Assembly (NCBI GenBank): GCA_041396125.1
Contig: JAWKZG010000001.1
Location: forward strand, 868,001-932,000
Origin: JAWKZG01 sp041396125
GTDB lineage: Bacteria > Pseudomonadota > Gammaproteobacteria > Competibacterales > Competibacteraceae
DNA length: 64,000 nt
Reading direction: 5' to 3'
Positions 11,037-18,412 of the stretch are shown piece after piece; position 1 is the first letter of the stretch, and each line of letters begins with the position of its first letter. The position numbers and the translations under genes were made by a program. The notes beneath the pieces are model-generated. The model searched no databases. It saw nothing but the letters and a program-made list of their open reading frames with translations, and was not told where the DNA came from.

Positions 11037-12962
11037 ATGAGTGCGATCATAGGTGTTTGGCATCTTGATGCCAAACCACTGGATGCTGAAATTCCGGCAC
11101 AGATGCTAGCGACGCTGATCCATCGGGGGCCTGATGGCAGGAACGTGTGGTGCCAGAACACTATCGGTTTGGGGCATGCCATGCTGTGGACAACGCCCGA
11201 ATCACTCATTGAGCGCCAGCCTTTATGCAGTCGGGACGGTGTGCAGGTGCTGGTGTGCGATGCCCGTATCGATAACCGGCAGGAACTGATCAACACCCTG
11301 CGATTGTATGATCGCCCTGCCGCGCAGATTACCGATGCGGAATTAATTCTTGCAGCCTACCAGAAATGGGGAGAAGAGTGCCCCATGCAGCTGATTGGTG
11401 ACTTCGCGTTCACCATCTGGAATGAAGCTCGCCGGGAGCTTTTTTGTGCCCGCGATCCAATGGGGGTTAAAAGTCTTTATTATCATCATCAAAACCGCTT
11501 GTTTGCTTTTGCCTCGGAGATCAAGGCGTTGTTCCAGGTGCCGGAAGTTCCTCGGGTACTGAATGAAGAGCGGGTCGCCGAGCACCTGGCTTTCGTGTTT
11601 GATGATCAGGCGAGCACATTTTATCGCGAGATCTACCGCTTGCCTGCCGGGTATTGCGCAATAATCAGCACCCGTGGAATGCGCTTGCGTCGTTATTGGA
11701 CATGGGATCCGACGTATGAACTGACGTTAAGATCAGATGGCGAGTACGAAGAGGCGTTTCGTGAGTTACTGAGCGAAGCAGTGCATTGTCGACTGCGCAG
11801 TGCCTTCCCGGTCGGTACTGCCTTAAGTGGAGGACTGGATTCTTCGTCCATCACCTGCATCGCACGCAATTATCTTAAAGAAAACGAGCCGCACAAGCGC
11901 CTGCATACTTTTTCCGCCATTTTTCCTGGCCTGCCAGAACCTGAGCTGCGCCGGATTGATGAGCGTGCTTATATTCAGGCTGTATTGGCTGATGGCGATG
12001 TTGTACCCCATGAAATACGAGCTGATCGGCTTAATCCCTTAGGCGATCTGGAGCAAATCCTTTGGCATCAGGATGATCCTCTGGTGCCCTTCAATATTTA
12101 TATGCACAGAGGGATTTATCATGCTGCCCGAGCGCAGGGGGTGCGGGTAATTCTGGACGGATTCGATGGCGATACAACAGTTTCGCACGGTTACGAACGT
12201 CTTGCGGAACTGGCTATCCAGTTGCACTGGCGTACGCTACTTAAAGAAGTGCATAGTATGACTGCCCAGTCTAAAAACCAAATGCGTGCGCTATATAGGC
12301 TTCTCCAGCACTTTACGTTTAATCCATTGGTAATAGATAGTTTCGTTTTTTGGTGGAAAAAAATTTTGGGGCCATCAGCGATTTCTATTGATAAAAATTC
12401 AGTTGTATCTAAAGATTTTATATCTAAAATTAATATTAAAAAAAGAATGTATGGGGCTCAATATAAAAATTGCCAGTATCCTACCAGTGCTCGCAAATTT
12501 CATTTGCAGGGTTTTGAATCACCCCTTATACCTTATTCATTGGAGATGGCAGATAAGTCAGCAATAACTTATTCGCTTGAACCACGCTATCCTTTTTTTG
12601 ATAGGCGTTTAATGGAATTTTGCCTAGCTCTGCCGGCAGATCAGAAATTTCGATCAGGCTGGAATCGCTCTATTTTACGCCGCTCAATGCAGGGCATCCT
12701 GCCACGAGAGATTCAATGGCGTGCAGGCAAGGCAAATTTATCGCCCAATTTTTATCTTAATTTATTGGGGTTTAATAAAGAAATAATAACTAAAACGATA
12801 AAGGAAAATGAATTATTTGTTAATGATTTTATTGATTTTCATGCATTAAAAACATGCTTTGCAAAATACATGAGCCAACCTTCAAATGTTTATGCGATGG
12901 CGCTATTCACACCTTTGACATTTATTGTGTGGTTCAAGAATAATATTTTTGACCCAGAGTGA
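11037..12962 (+). CDS. Lasso peptide macrolactam synthetase (asparagine-synthase-like, C protein)
   Basis: This 641-residue protein has the two-domain layout of AsnB: an N-terminal glutaminase-like domain (about 1-190) and a C-terminal ATP-dependent synthetase domain with the PP-loop ALSGGLDSSS near residue 262-270. The chain starts MSAIIGVW, so the Cys2 nucleophile needed to hydrolyse glutamine is missing. That loss, together with the neighbouring precursor, PqqD-like and transglutaminase-like genes, marks it as a lasso cyclase, which adenylates the side-chain acid of the core and closes the ring on the core N-terminus. It heads the plus-strand cluster. From about 12,250 to the stop the codons become clearly A/T-rich (many AAA, ATT, TTA), unlike the first half, which suggests a mosaic or acquired gene. 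Confidence 0.9.
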   Translation: MSAIIGVWHLDAKPLDAEIPAQMLATLIHRGPDGRNVWCQNTIGLGHAMLWTTPESLIERQPLCSRDGVQVLVCDARIDNRQELINTLRLYDRPAAQITDAELILAAYQKWGEECPMQLIGDFAFTIWNEARRELFCARDPMGVKSLYYHHQNRLFAFASEIKALFQVPEVPRVLNEERVAEHLAFVFDDQASTFYREIYRLPAGYCAIISTRGMRLRRYWTWDPTYELTLRSDGEYEEAFRELLSEAVHCRLRSAFPVGTALSGGLDSSSITCIARNYLKENEPHKRLHTFSAIFPGLPEPELRRIDERAYIQAVLADGDVVPHEIRADRLNPLGDLEQILWHQDDPLVPFNIYMHRGIYHAARAQGVRVILDGFDGDTTVSHGYERLAELAIQLHWRTLLKEVHSMTAQSKNQMRALYRLLQHFTFNPLVIDSFVFWWKKILGPSAISIDKNSVVSKDFISKINIKKRMYGAQYKNCQYPTSARKFHLQGFESPLIPYSLEMADKSAITYSLEPRYPFFDRRLMEFCLALPADQKFRSGWNRSILRRSMQGILPREIQWRAGKANLSPNFYLNLLGFNKEIITKTIKENELFVNDFIDFHALKTCFAKYMSQPSNVYAMALFTPLTFIVWFKNNIFDPE

Positions 12963-13024
12963 TTTTTATGATCAAGAGAAATGATTGCGACGTATCTTAT
13001 TGAAAAACAAAATATTTTTTGGTT

Positions 13025-13052
13025 TTGTTTCGTGTGATTTTTATGTTATGAT
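13025..13052 (+). promoter_or_regulatory. Candidate sigma70 promoter for the lasso precursor
   Basis: TTGTTT at 13025-13030 and TATGAT at 13047-13052 are spaced by 16 bp in an A/T-rich gap after the cyclase stop. This would start a transcript about 50 nt upstream of the precursor ATG. A separate promoter for the precursor, with a terminator behind it, would make precursor RNA exceed enzyme RNA. The assignment rests only on resemblance to consensus. Confidence 0.4.
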
Positions 13053-13105
13053 ATTGATCATTAAGAAAAATTTGCGCTATGCGATTATCAAAACAGGTAT
13101 CAACA

Positions 13106-13297
13106 ATGAAAAATTCAAGTGCCTCGGCAGTAGTCGATAAAGCCGTTTATGTAGCGCCCAAGCTTTCTGTTAAGGGCGATATTGCAACGCTCACTCAAGG
13201 TAAATCATGGGGTAGCGGGGATTCGTTTATTCTCAGCATAGATGCTATCCCGGATAATATTGCCAACATTATTGATAATATTACCCACTATTCATAA
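13106..13297 (+). CDS. Lasso peptide precursor (A), 63 residues
   Basis: The leader contains YVAPKLSVKGDIATLTQ, which fits the lasso leader signature YxxPxLxxxGxxxxxT exactly; this is the part bound by the B1 recognition protein. The Thr at -2 predicts cleavage after Thr-Gln, giving a core that begins GKSWGSGDSFIL and ends NITHYS (bases 13199-13294). Core Gly1 and Asp8 could form an eight-residue macrolactam ring. The predicted core is 32 residues, long for a lasso peptide, and ends in Ser, the residue that lasso kinases are known to phosphorylate. I prefer the ATG at 13106 (AGG six bases upstream) over the in-frame ATG at 13079, which would give 72 residues and lacks a good ribosome site. 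Too small for most gene finders to call with confidence; the context makes it firm. Confidence 0.87.
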   Translation: MKNSSASAVVDKAVYVAPKLSVKGDIATLTQGKSWGSGDSFILSIDAIPDNIANIIDNITHYS

Positions 13298-13352
13298 AAA
13301 TTAGCGTAGTGCGGTGGAGTATATGCCGCAAGATTATTTGAAATAAAGAAAC

Positions 13353-13383
13353 AGGTTGCATTTTTGTAGCCTTTTTTCTTTTC
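13353..13383 (+). terminator. Intrinsic terminator/attenuator after the lasso precursor gene
   Basis: AGGTTGC (13353-13359) pairs with GTAGCCT (13366-13372), counting two G-U pairs, around a 6-nt loop, and is followed by TTTTTCTTTT. It sits between the precursor stop and the kinase gene on the same strand, so partial read-through would set the ratio of precursor to maturation enzymes. Confidence 0.6.
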
Positions 13384-13421
13384 AGGCTAAGTAATAGTTG
13401 GTAAGCAAGTGATGTAATCAG

Positions 13422-14390
13422 GTGCTGTTTGTGAAACTTGATGGCCGCCAGCAAAGCGAAAATACAAATGAAGGCCTTTTCCAGTATGTTGGTTACCAGC
13501 TAAAAATCCATTCATATTTATATCTTCCTGAATTGTCTCCTGTCCCTGTTCCCTCGTCAGAATTTTGTGATATTCAAATAACCCTTGGCGATGTTGAATC
13601 ACATCCTGAAAATATAGATGAGGCCGGTCGCGGCTTCTGGGTTGAGGGTGATCAAGCCTGTTATTCTTTGCGGGATGTCGGTACCTTCCTGGTCACTGCA
13701 GGGCGTCATATTCTGGTCGAACCCCATTCTCAGGCACCTGAAGAGGCCTTGCGGCTGTGTATTCTAGGACCAGCTTTAGGTCTGGCCTTGCATCAGCGCG
13801 GTTTTTTTACCCTGCATGCCAGTGCCGTTGCTGTCGCTGGTGCCGGGGTAGCCTTTCTGGGCGGCCATGCCTGGGGTAAATCGACCATGGCGGCCATACT
13901 GCGGGAACGCGGCCATGCTTTGATCAGCGACGATTTGACAGCGCTTGAGCAGAGCGGAAAGAGCATCGTTCCGGCGTTTCCTCAGCTTAAATTATGGCCC
14001 GATGCACTTTCTTCTTTAGGCTGTTCGCCTGCTGTTCTGCCACAAGTACACCCAGCGCTCGAAAAAAGAGCTCTACGATTCAAACAAGGCTTTGCGACCT
14101 CCTCAGTACCGCTTCGGCGGCTTTATATATTGGCAATTGGGGAAACAGTTACCATTGAAAGTATTCCGCCAACCCAGGCTTTTGAGGATATTGTTTGCCA
14201 TTGGTATGGTGCTCGTTTTGGCCCGGATTTTGTCAAATCACTTGATCTTCGACAGCATTTCCTGCGCATTGCACAACTCGCACGCACTGTACCGGTACGT
14301 CGATTGCAGCGACCGGCAACGCTGCTAAGTGATCCTGGTCTTGCCGGAGCGATAGAATATGCGATCCTTGAAGACTTGGGTGCTTCATGA
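13422..14390 (+). CDS. HPr-kinase-like lasso peptide kinase (K)
   Basis: The 322-residue product has the HPr serine kinase fold signature: LHASAVAV, then a Walker A loop FLGGHAWGKST near residues 146-154, then LISDDLTAL with the paired Asp residues. Kinases of this type in lasso clusters (known from paeninodin) phosphorylate the C-terminal Ser of the precursor. The precursor here ends in Ser, which agrees. The start is a GTG at 13422, with another GTG at 13431; neither has a strong ribosome site. HPr itself is not encoded nearby, so a role in sugar regulation is unlikely. It opens the K-B1-B2-D run downstream of the attenuator. Confidence 0.8.
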   Translation: MLFVKLDGRQQSENTNEGLFQYVGYQLKIHSYLYLPELSPVPVPSSEFCDIQITLGDVESHPENIDEAGRGFWVEGDQACYSLRDVGTFLVTAGRHILVEPHSQAPEEALRLCILGPALGLALHQRGFFTLHASAVAVAGAGVAFLGGHAWGKSTMAAILRERGHALISDDLTALEQSGKSIVPAFPQLKLWPDALSSLGCSPAVLPQVHPALEKRALRFKQGFATSSVPLRRLYILAIGETVTIESIPPTQAFEDIVCHWYGARFGPDFVKSLDLRQHFLRIAQLARTVPVRRLQRPATLLSDPGLAGAIEYAILEDLGAS

Positions 14391-14428
14391 GTGTGCAGCA
14401 AAAATTTAAAAGGTTTGAAAGCTGACTT

Positions 14429-14740
14429 ATGAGTAAGCGTCTTACCAAAAATTCAATCCTGGTTGTCAGCGAAAACCAGGTTTCTGCGGATGTTTCTCCT
14501 GACCCTGCCGGCCAGATGATTATTCTGGATTTACAGAACGGGACCTACTACGAACTCAACGAAACAGGCACCTGCGTTTGGAAATTGATGCAAAAGCCTG
14601 TTGATATCCAGACGATGCTTGACACACTGCTTGCGAAATACGAGGTCGATGCCAAACAATGCGAATCAGATTTATTATTGTTGCTCGATGATTTGATCAC
14701 ACGTGGCCTGGTTGAACTTAAAAATGGAGAAAATCCGTAA
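14429..14740 (+). CDS. PqqD-like lasso leader-recognition protein (B1, RRE)
   Basis: This 103-residue protein has the PqqD fold pattern: an N-terminal beta hairpin region (ADVSPDPAGQMIILDLQNGTYYELNET is the typical 'dlx.g.yyeLNetg' strand region) and helices ending VDAKQCESDLLLLLDDLITRGLVE. In lasso systems such a RiPP recognition element binds the leader and presents it to the protease. It follows the kinase by 38 bp and its stop overlaps the B2 start by 17 bp, so B1 and B2 should be translated together. A true PqqD is excluded by the absence of other pqq genes. Confidence 0.87.
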   Translation: MSKRLTKNSILVVSENQVSADVSPDPAGQMIILDLQNGTYYELNETGTCVWKLMQKPVDIQTMLDTLLAKYEVDAKQCESDLLLLLDDLITRGLVELKNGENP

Positions 14741-15161
14741 ACTGCTCGTCCTGCCACGACAGGAGCGCTGGTTGTTTTTTAAAGCAGCCGCTCTTTTGGT
14801 TATTGTTCGTCTCGTGCTGCTCCTGCCTTTCGCTTATGCCCGTCGATTTTTTAAATGGATATCTCATTACTCCCGACGGCTCGCAGCTGACCCTGCAACG
14901 GTAGAGCAGCTTGTTTGGGCTGTTAACGCAGCGGGACGCCTGGTGCCTGGTGCTACTCACTGCCTGACCCAGGCTATTACTGCGCAGATATTTCTCATGC
15001 GGCGTGGTTATCCGGCCAAGCTTCGTTACGGTGTTCCGCGTAAAATCGAGGGGCGCTTTATCGCACATGCGTGGTTGGAAAGTAACGGTATTGTCGTGAT
15101 TGGTGGTCCCGAGGTGGATAGCTATGTCATGCTGGCTTCACCAACGGATTCCGTTAAATGA
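14724..15161 (+). CDS. Lasso leader peptidase (B2, transglutaminase-like)
   Basis: The 145-residue product corresponds to the C-terminal protease domain of McjB. The papain-like triad is visible: Cys near residue 80 (ATHCLTQA), His near 115 (AHAWLE) and Asp near 131 (EVDSY). The N-terminal third is hydrophobic (ALLVIVRLVLLLPFAY) and may sit at the membrane. I used the ATG at 14724; a GTG at 14703 would add seven residues inside B1. The enzyme should cut the leader from the core, probably after Thr-Gln at precursor positions 30-31. Confidence 0.85.
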   Translation: MEKIRKLLVLPRQERWLFFKAAALLVIVRLVLLLPFAYARRFFKWISHYSRRLAADPATVEQLVWAVNAAGRLVPGATHCLTQAITAQIFLMRRGYPAKLRYGVPRKIEGRFIAHAWLESNGIVVIGGPEVDSYVMLASPTDSVK

Positions 15162-17021
15162 TTGCCGGTAATCCCTCAGCATGGGTTTTCATCCACATTG
15201 ATCGCCCAGCACAATAAGAACCGGCTCTTACTTTTGCTTGAAGGGCTTCGAGTCGACCGCGCACTGCGCTTCGTCTGGCACGCTGCGCCGCTGTGGACGG
15301 TACTCAGCACGTTCCTGATCATTATCCAGGGGCTCGTGCCTCTCGTTACGCTTTATATCCTCAAGCTGATTGTCGATCAGCTTACCCGTGCGGATACCGG
15401 TCTTGCATCCAACAGCGATTTTGAATATCTGGCGACTCTGCTTGGCATCGCTTTCGGAATCGCCACGGTAGGCAGTTTCTGCAGTGCTATGCTCGGCCAT
15501 ACCAATATCATTCAGGCTTCTCTCGTTGCTGATTATATGCAGCGTATTGTGCAGGAAAAATCCATTGCTATGGATCTGGCCTATTATGAAAATGCCCAAT
15601 ATTACGACAAACTTCACAGGGCTCAGCGGGAAGCACCTTCTCGGCCACTTCGAATTGTTCAGGGGCTAACACAACTGGCCCGTAATAGCCTGACCCTGCT
15701 AGGTGCGTTCGCGCTTTTATTGGCTTTTCACTGGGGTGTAGTTGTCGCTGTTTTTCTATCAGCTATTCCTGTTTTATACTACCGGATTAAACACGCTGAT
15801 GCGCTTTTTGTATTGCATCGTGAGAAAACCGCAAGCGATCGATTGAGCAGGTATTACAATCGCGTCATCACTACAGTGGATAACGCGAAAGAAGTGCGGG
15901 TTTTCGGCTTCGGCCCACTCATGATTCAGCGCTTTGGCGAATTGCGTCAGCAAATCCGTGCTGGTTTGCGCCGAATCTCTGCGCAAGGTGCGCGCCGACA
16001 GTTTTTTACTGAAACAACGGCTGCCCTTGCCGGTTATATCGCCTTGGCTTTTATTGCGCATGCCGCTTTGTATGAATCTATTACCCTGGGCGAGCTGGTG
16101 ATGTATTTCGGAGCTTTTCAGGTTGCGCAAGGGGCATTGCGGCCCACACTTAGTGGTTTCTCTGAGCTGTATGAAAATAATCTGTTTTTATCGACGCTAT
16201 ATGAGTTCCTTGATGTGCCTGCAACCGTTCTGGAACCAGCACAGCCAAAACAGATACCGCGTCCATGGAAGACAGGTATCAGCGTTGAAAAACTGAGTTT
16301 TAGTTACCCTGGAACCGAGCGGTTAATACTCGATGGTATCGATATGAGTATTCGACCTGGTGAAATTGTTGCCTTGGTCGGGCGCAACGGCTCGGGGAAA
16401 ACAACACTGACAAAGCTTTTGTGCCGTCTTTATGACCCTGATAAGGGGCGTATTGCCATCGACGGTATGGATTTTCGCGAATTCAAGCTGGAAGATTTAC
16501 GCAAGGAAATCAGCGTCATCTATCAGGATTTTGGGCAATATGCTATGACTGCCAGGGAGAATATTATGCTGGGTCGGCCGGAGCTCAGCCCTGATGCCCC
16601 GCTCATTGTCAACGCTGCTAAATGGGCCGGTATACACGAGGACGTATTGCGTCTTCCACAGGGTTATGAGTCGATAATGAGTCGTACTCTGGCGGACGGC
16701 CAGGAACTGAGCATCGGGCAGTGGCAGAAATTGGCTTTGGCCAGAGCACTGGTTCGTGACGCCCAGCTGGTTATGCTTGATGAGCCTACCAGCTCGCTTG
16801 ATGCGGCTGCCGAGTTTGATTTTTTTGAGAAGTTTCGGGATATGGTACAGGATCGATCAGCGCTTATTATCAGTCACCGTTTTTCAACCGTGCGCCTTGC
16901 TGATCGTATTTATGTTCTTGATGGAGGGCGATTAGTCGAACAAGGAACTCATAAATCTCTTTTAGCGCTTGACGGTCTTTATGCGCATCTGTACCGGAAA
17001 CAGGCGTCTTATTATGAATAA
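15162..17021 (+). CDS. Lasso peptide ABC exporter (D), fused TMD-NBD
   Basis: A 619-residue half transporter: an ABC-exporter membrane domain in the first 330 residues with several hydrophobic helices, then a nucleotide-binding domain with Walker A (GRNGSGKTT, about 407), signature (LSIGQWQKLALARA, about 516; LSIGQ in place of LSGGQ) and Walker B (LVMLDEPTSSLD, about 536). It acts as a homodimer to export the mature peptide and confer self-protection, as McjD does. The start is TTG at 15162, directly after the B2 stop, because the overlapping ATGA frame closes quickly. There is no N-terminal peptidase domain, as expected when B2 does the cleavage. Confidence 0.87.
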   Translation: MPVIPQHGFSSTLIAQHNKNRLLLLLEGLRVDRALRFVWHAAPLWTVLSTFLIIIQGLVPLVTLYILKLIVDQLTRADTGLASNSDFEYLATLLGIAFGIATVGSFCSAMLGHTNIIQASLVADYMQRIVQEKSIAMDLAYYENAQYYDKLHRAQREAPSRPLRIVQGLTQLARNSLTLLGAFALLLAFHWGVVVAVFLSAIPVLYYRIKHADALFVLHREKTASDRLSRYYNRVITTVDNAKEVRVFGFGPLMIQRFGELRQQIRAGLRRISAQGARRQFFTETTAALAGYIALAFIAHAALYESITLGELVMYFGAFQVAQGALRPTLSGFSELYENNLFLSTLYEFLDVPATVLEPAQPKQIPRPWKTGISVEKLSFSYPGTERLILDGIDMSIRPGEIVALVGRNGSGKTTLTKLLCRLYDPDKGRIAIDGMDFREFKLEDLRKEISVIYQDFGQYAMTARENIMLGRPELSPDAPLIVNAAKWAGIHEDVLRLPQGYESIMSRTLADGQELSIGQWQKLALARALVRDAQLVMLDEPTSSLDAAAEFDFFEKFRDMVQDRSALIISHRFSTVRLADRIYVLDGGRLVEQGTHKSLLALDGLYAHLYRKQASYYE

Positions 17022-17074
17022 AATACGCTTTGTCGCAGGCTGTATGAATTTGCATTGCAAGAGTCTTTTGATTT

Positions 17075-18331
17075 TTAATTGAGTATTTTTTTCTTTAATG
17101 CTTGTAGTGCTTGCAACCCATAATCTTTAGCCAGCCTTACAGGTCGGATAAAATAATAAAAAAAATGTAATGAGGGAGGTAATTTCAAAAATGCAAAATC
17201 TCTGTCATTGGGAATTAAACGCTGTTTGAACGTGTGGAAACCAGGGTAAAGTGAATCTCGCCAGCGCTCTCTTATTTTAAAATGAAATGCTTTACTTGAC
17301 AGGATTGCTTTTTCACTACAGCCGGTTGGCAAGAAAATCTTGTGGCAAACATAGGCGGCGGAATCATTTAACCATGTGGCCTTGGTGACATGAGCAGGCA
17401 GTTCAGGTCCGGGCGCATCAAGCAGCTCACGGGCAAGGTAGAGACCGAGTAATACCATACGTCTGCAACCCAGATGACCGCTTTCAGCATCGATATAATC
17501 CCAGTCAAGACCTGGATGAGCGCGCAGCACTTCAGCAATATCACATAATTTACTCAGCCTTAAAGGGTGCTGCCCGCTCGCATCCTTACTCAGCTGGATA
17601 CATAATACAATCAGCAGGTCTTCAGTGCAGAATGTGCTCATTTTTCCGGCGGCCATCGAAACCGGTGTCAAGCGCATCCAAAACCGTTCAACATCAAGGT
17701 GAATGGGGAAAGTGCTGCGCGGTGCAAGCGCTCTATGAATATCCACACAAACCCGTCGGGTTCTGTCAACCAGACTGCACTCCCAACCCCAATCCTTATC
17801 TAGCTGAAAGCCATGCCTGGACAAGAATTTTATTGCTCTTGGGTAGTCCCGTGAATGAACAAGAATATCGAGATCACCGAATTGGCGCAGGCAGAGATTT
17901 CCATAAGCTTTGACAGCTAAGGTCGGGCCTTTATAAGGAATTACTGCAATGTGCTCCGCCCGGAATAACTCGATAAGCTGTATCAATTGTGCAGTAAGAA
18001 ATAGATTATGATTTGCAATAATTCCATAGAGGTATTGCAGTTTCTGTAGCGGGTTTTCAGGAATATTAACGTCGTCTATTTTTTTTAAATTATGGTATAA
18101 AAGTGGAATTATTCTATGATGTATAGCACTCTGGATAAGAGTCGGCCAGGCAATATTCTTATCAAGTAAAACCCGGAGTGATTCCACTGTATTTGTATCT
18201 ATTGCAGTGCGCGCGCAGCAAAGAAGAATCTTGTCTTCCAGACTGCCTGTTACCGCCTTAAGCCGATTTGATGGTTGTTGCTTAGGATAAAAATAAGGCT
18301 TCAAACGGATAGCATTTTTGCTTTTGAGCAT
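17075..18331 (-). CDS. Nucleotidyltransferase of lasso clusters (N)
   Basis: The 418-residue protein has the motif VIPYKGPTLAVKAYGN followed by RQFGDLDILV (near residues 129-157), the pattern of the 'uncharacterised nucleotidyltransferase' family (NTP_transf_5 type), in which the D-x-D binds metal and nucleotide. Members recur in lasso and other RiPP clusters; the pseudomycoidin cluster is a described case. Acting after the kinase on a C-terminal phosphate is inference. It converges on the exporter gene with only 53 bp between. Its ATG overlaps the stop of the short tldE remnant (TAATG), so it may be translated from the tldD transcript. It is rich in A/T near its start, like the end of the cyclase. 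Confidence 0.75.
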   Translation of the reverse strand: MLKSKNAIRLKPYFYPKQQPSNRLKAVTGSLEDKILLCCARTAIDTNTVESLRVLLDKNIAWPTLIQSAIHHRIIPLLYHNLKKIDDVNIPENPLQKLQYLYGIIANHNLFLTAQLIQLIELFRAEHIAVIPYKGPTLAVKAYGNLCLRQFGDLDILVHSRDYPRAIKFLSRHGFQLDKDWGWECSLVDRTRRVCVDIHRALAPRSTFPIHLDVERFWMRLTPVSMAAGKMSTFCTEDLLIVLCIQLSKDASGQHPLRLSKLCDIAEVLRAHPGLDWDYIDAESGHLGCRRMVLLGLYLARELLDAPGPELPAHVTKATWLNDSAAYVCHKIFLPTGCSEKAILSSKAFHFKIRERWRDSLYPGFHTFKQRLIPNDRDFAFLKLPPSLHFFYYFIRPVRLAKDYGLQALQALKKKILN

Positions 18332-18408
18332 TAAAAGATATGCAAGGCTTCTGAAAAATTGATTTTAAGAAACAAAAGCTGCGCCAGTGTGTTAACGACG
18401 TTTTGCAT
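18331..18408 (-). pseudogene. 5' remnant of tldE (first 13 codons) at the lasso island junction
   Basis: Right after tldD the sequence reads ATG CAA AAC GTC GTT AAC and continues to give MQNVVNTLAQLLF, then unrelated residues and a TAA at 18333-18331. The intact tldE at 10741 starts MQNILNTLAQQLF. Over the 39 bases 31 match, and both copies have AACCC before the ATG. This is where tldE would be expected to start in an undisturbed tldD-tldE operon. The remnant is diverged rather than identical, so it either is old or came with the island from a relative. Confidence 0.75.
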
Positions 18409-18412
18409 GGGT

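Noticed and set aside
11037..12962. Genuine asparagine synthetase (asnB)
   Set aside because: The catalytic Cys2 is absent and the neighbours are lasso precursor, RRE and leader protease genes.
14429..14740. PqqD of a PQQ pathway
   Set aside because: No pqqA, pqqC or pqqE is near; the partner genes are those of a lasso cluster.
18331..18408. Fresh target-site duplication of a transposon
   Set aside because: The remnant and intact tldE starts differ at 8 of 39 bases and no transposase or terminal inverted repeat is seen at either end of the island.
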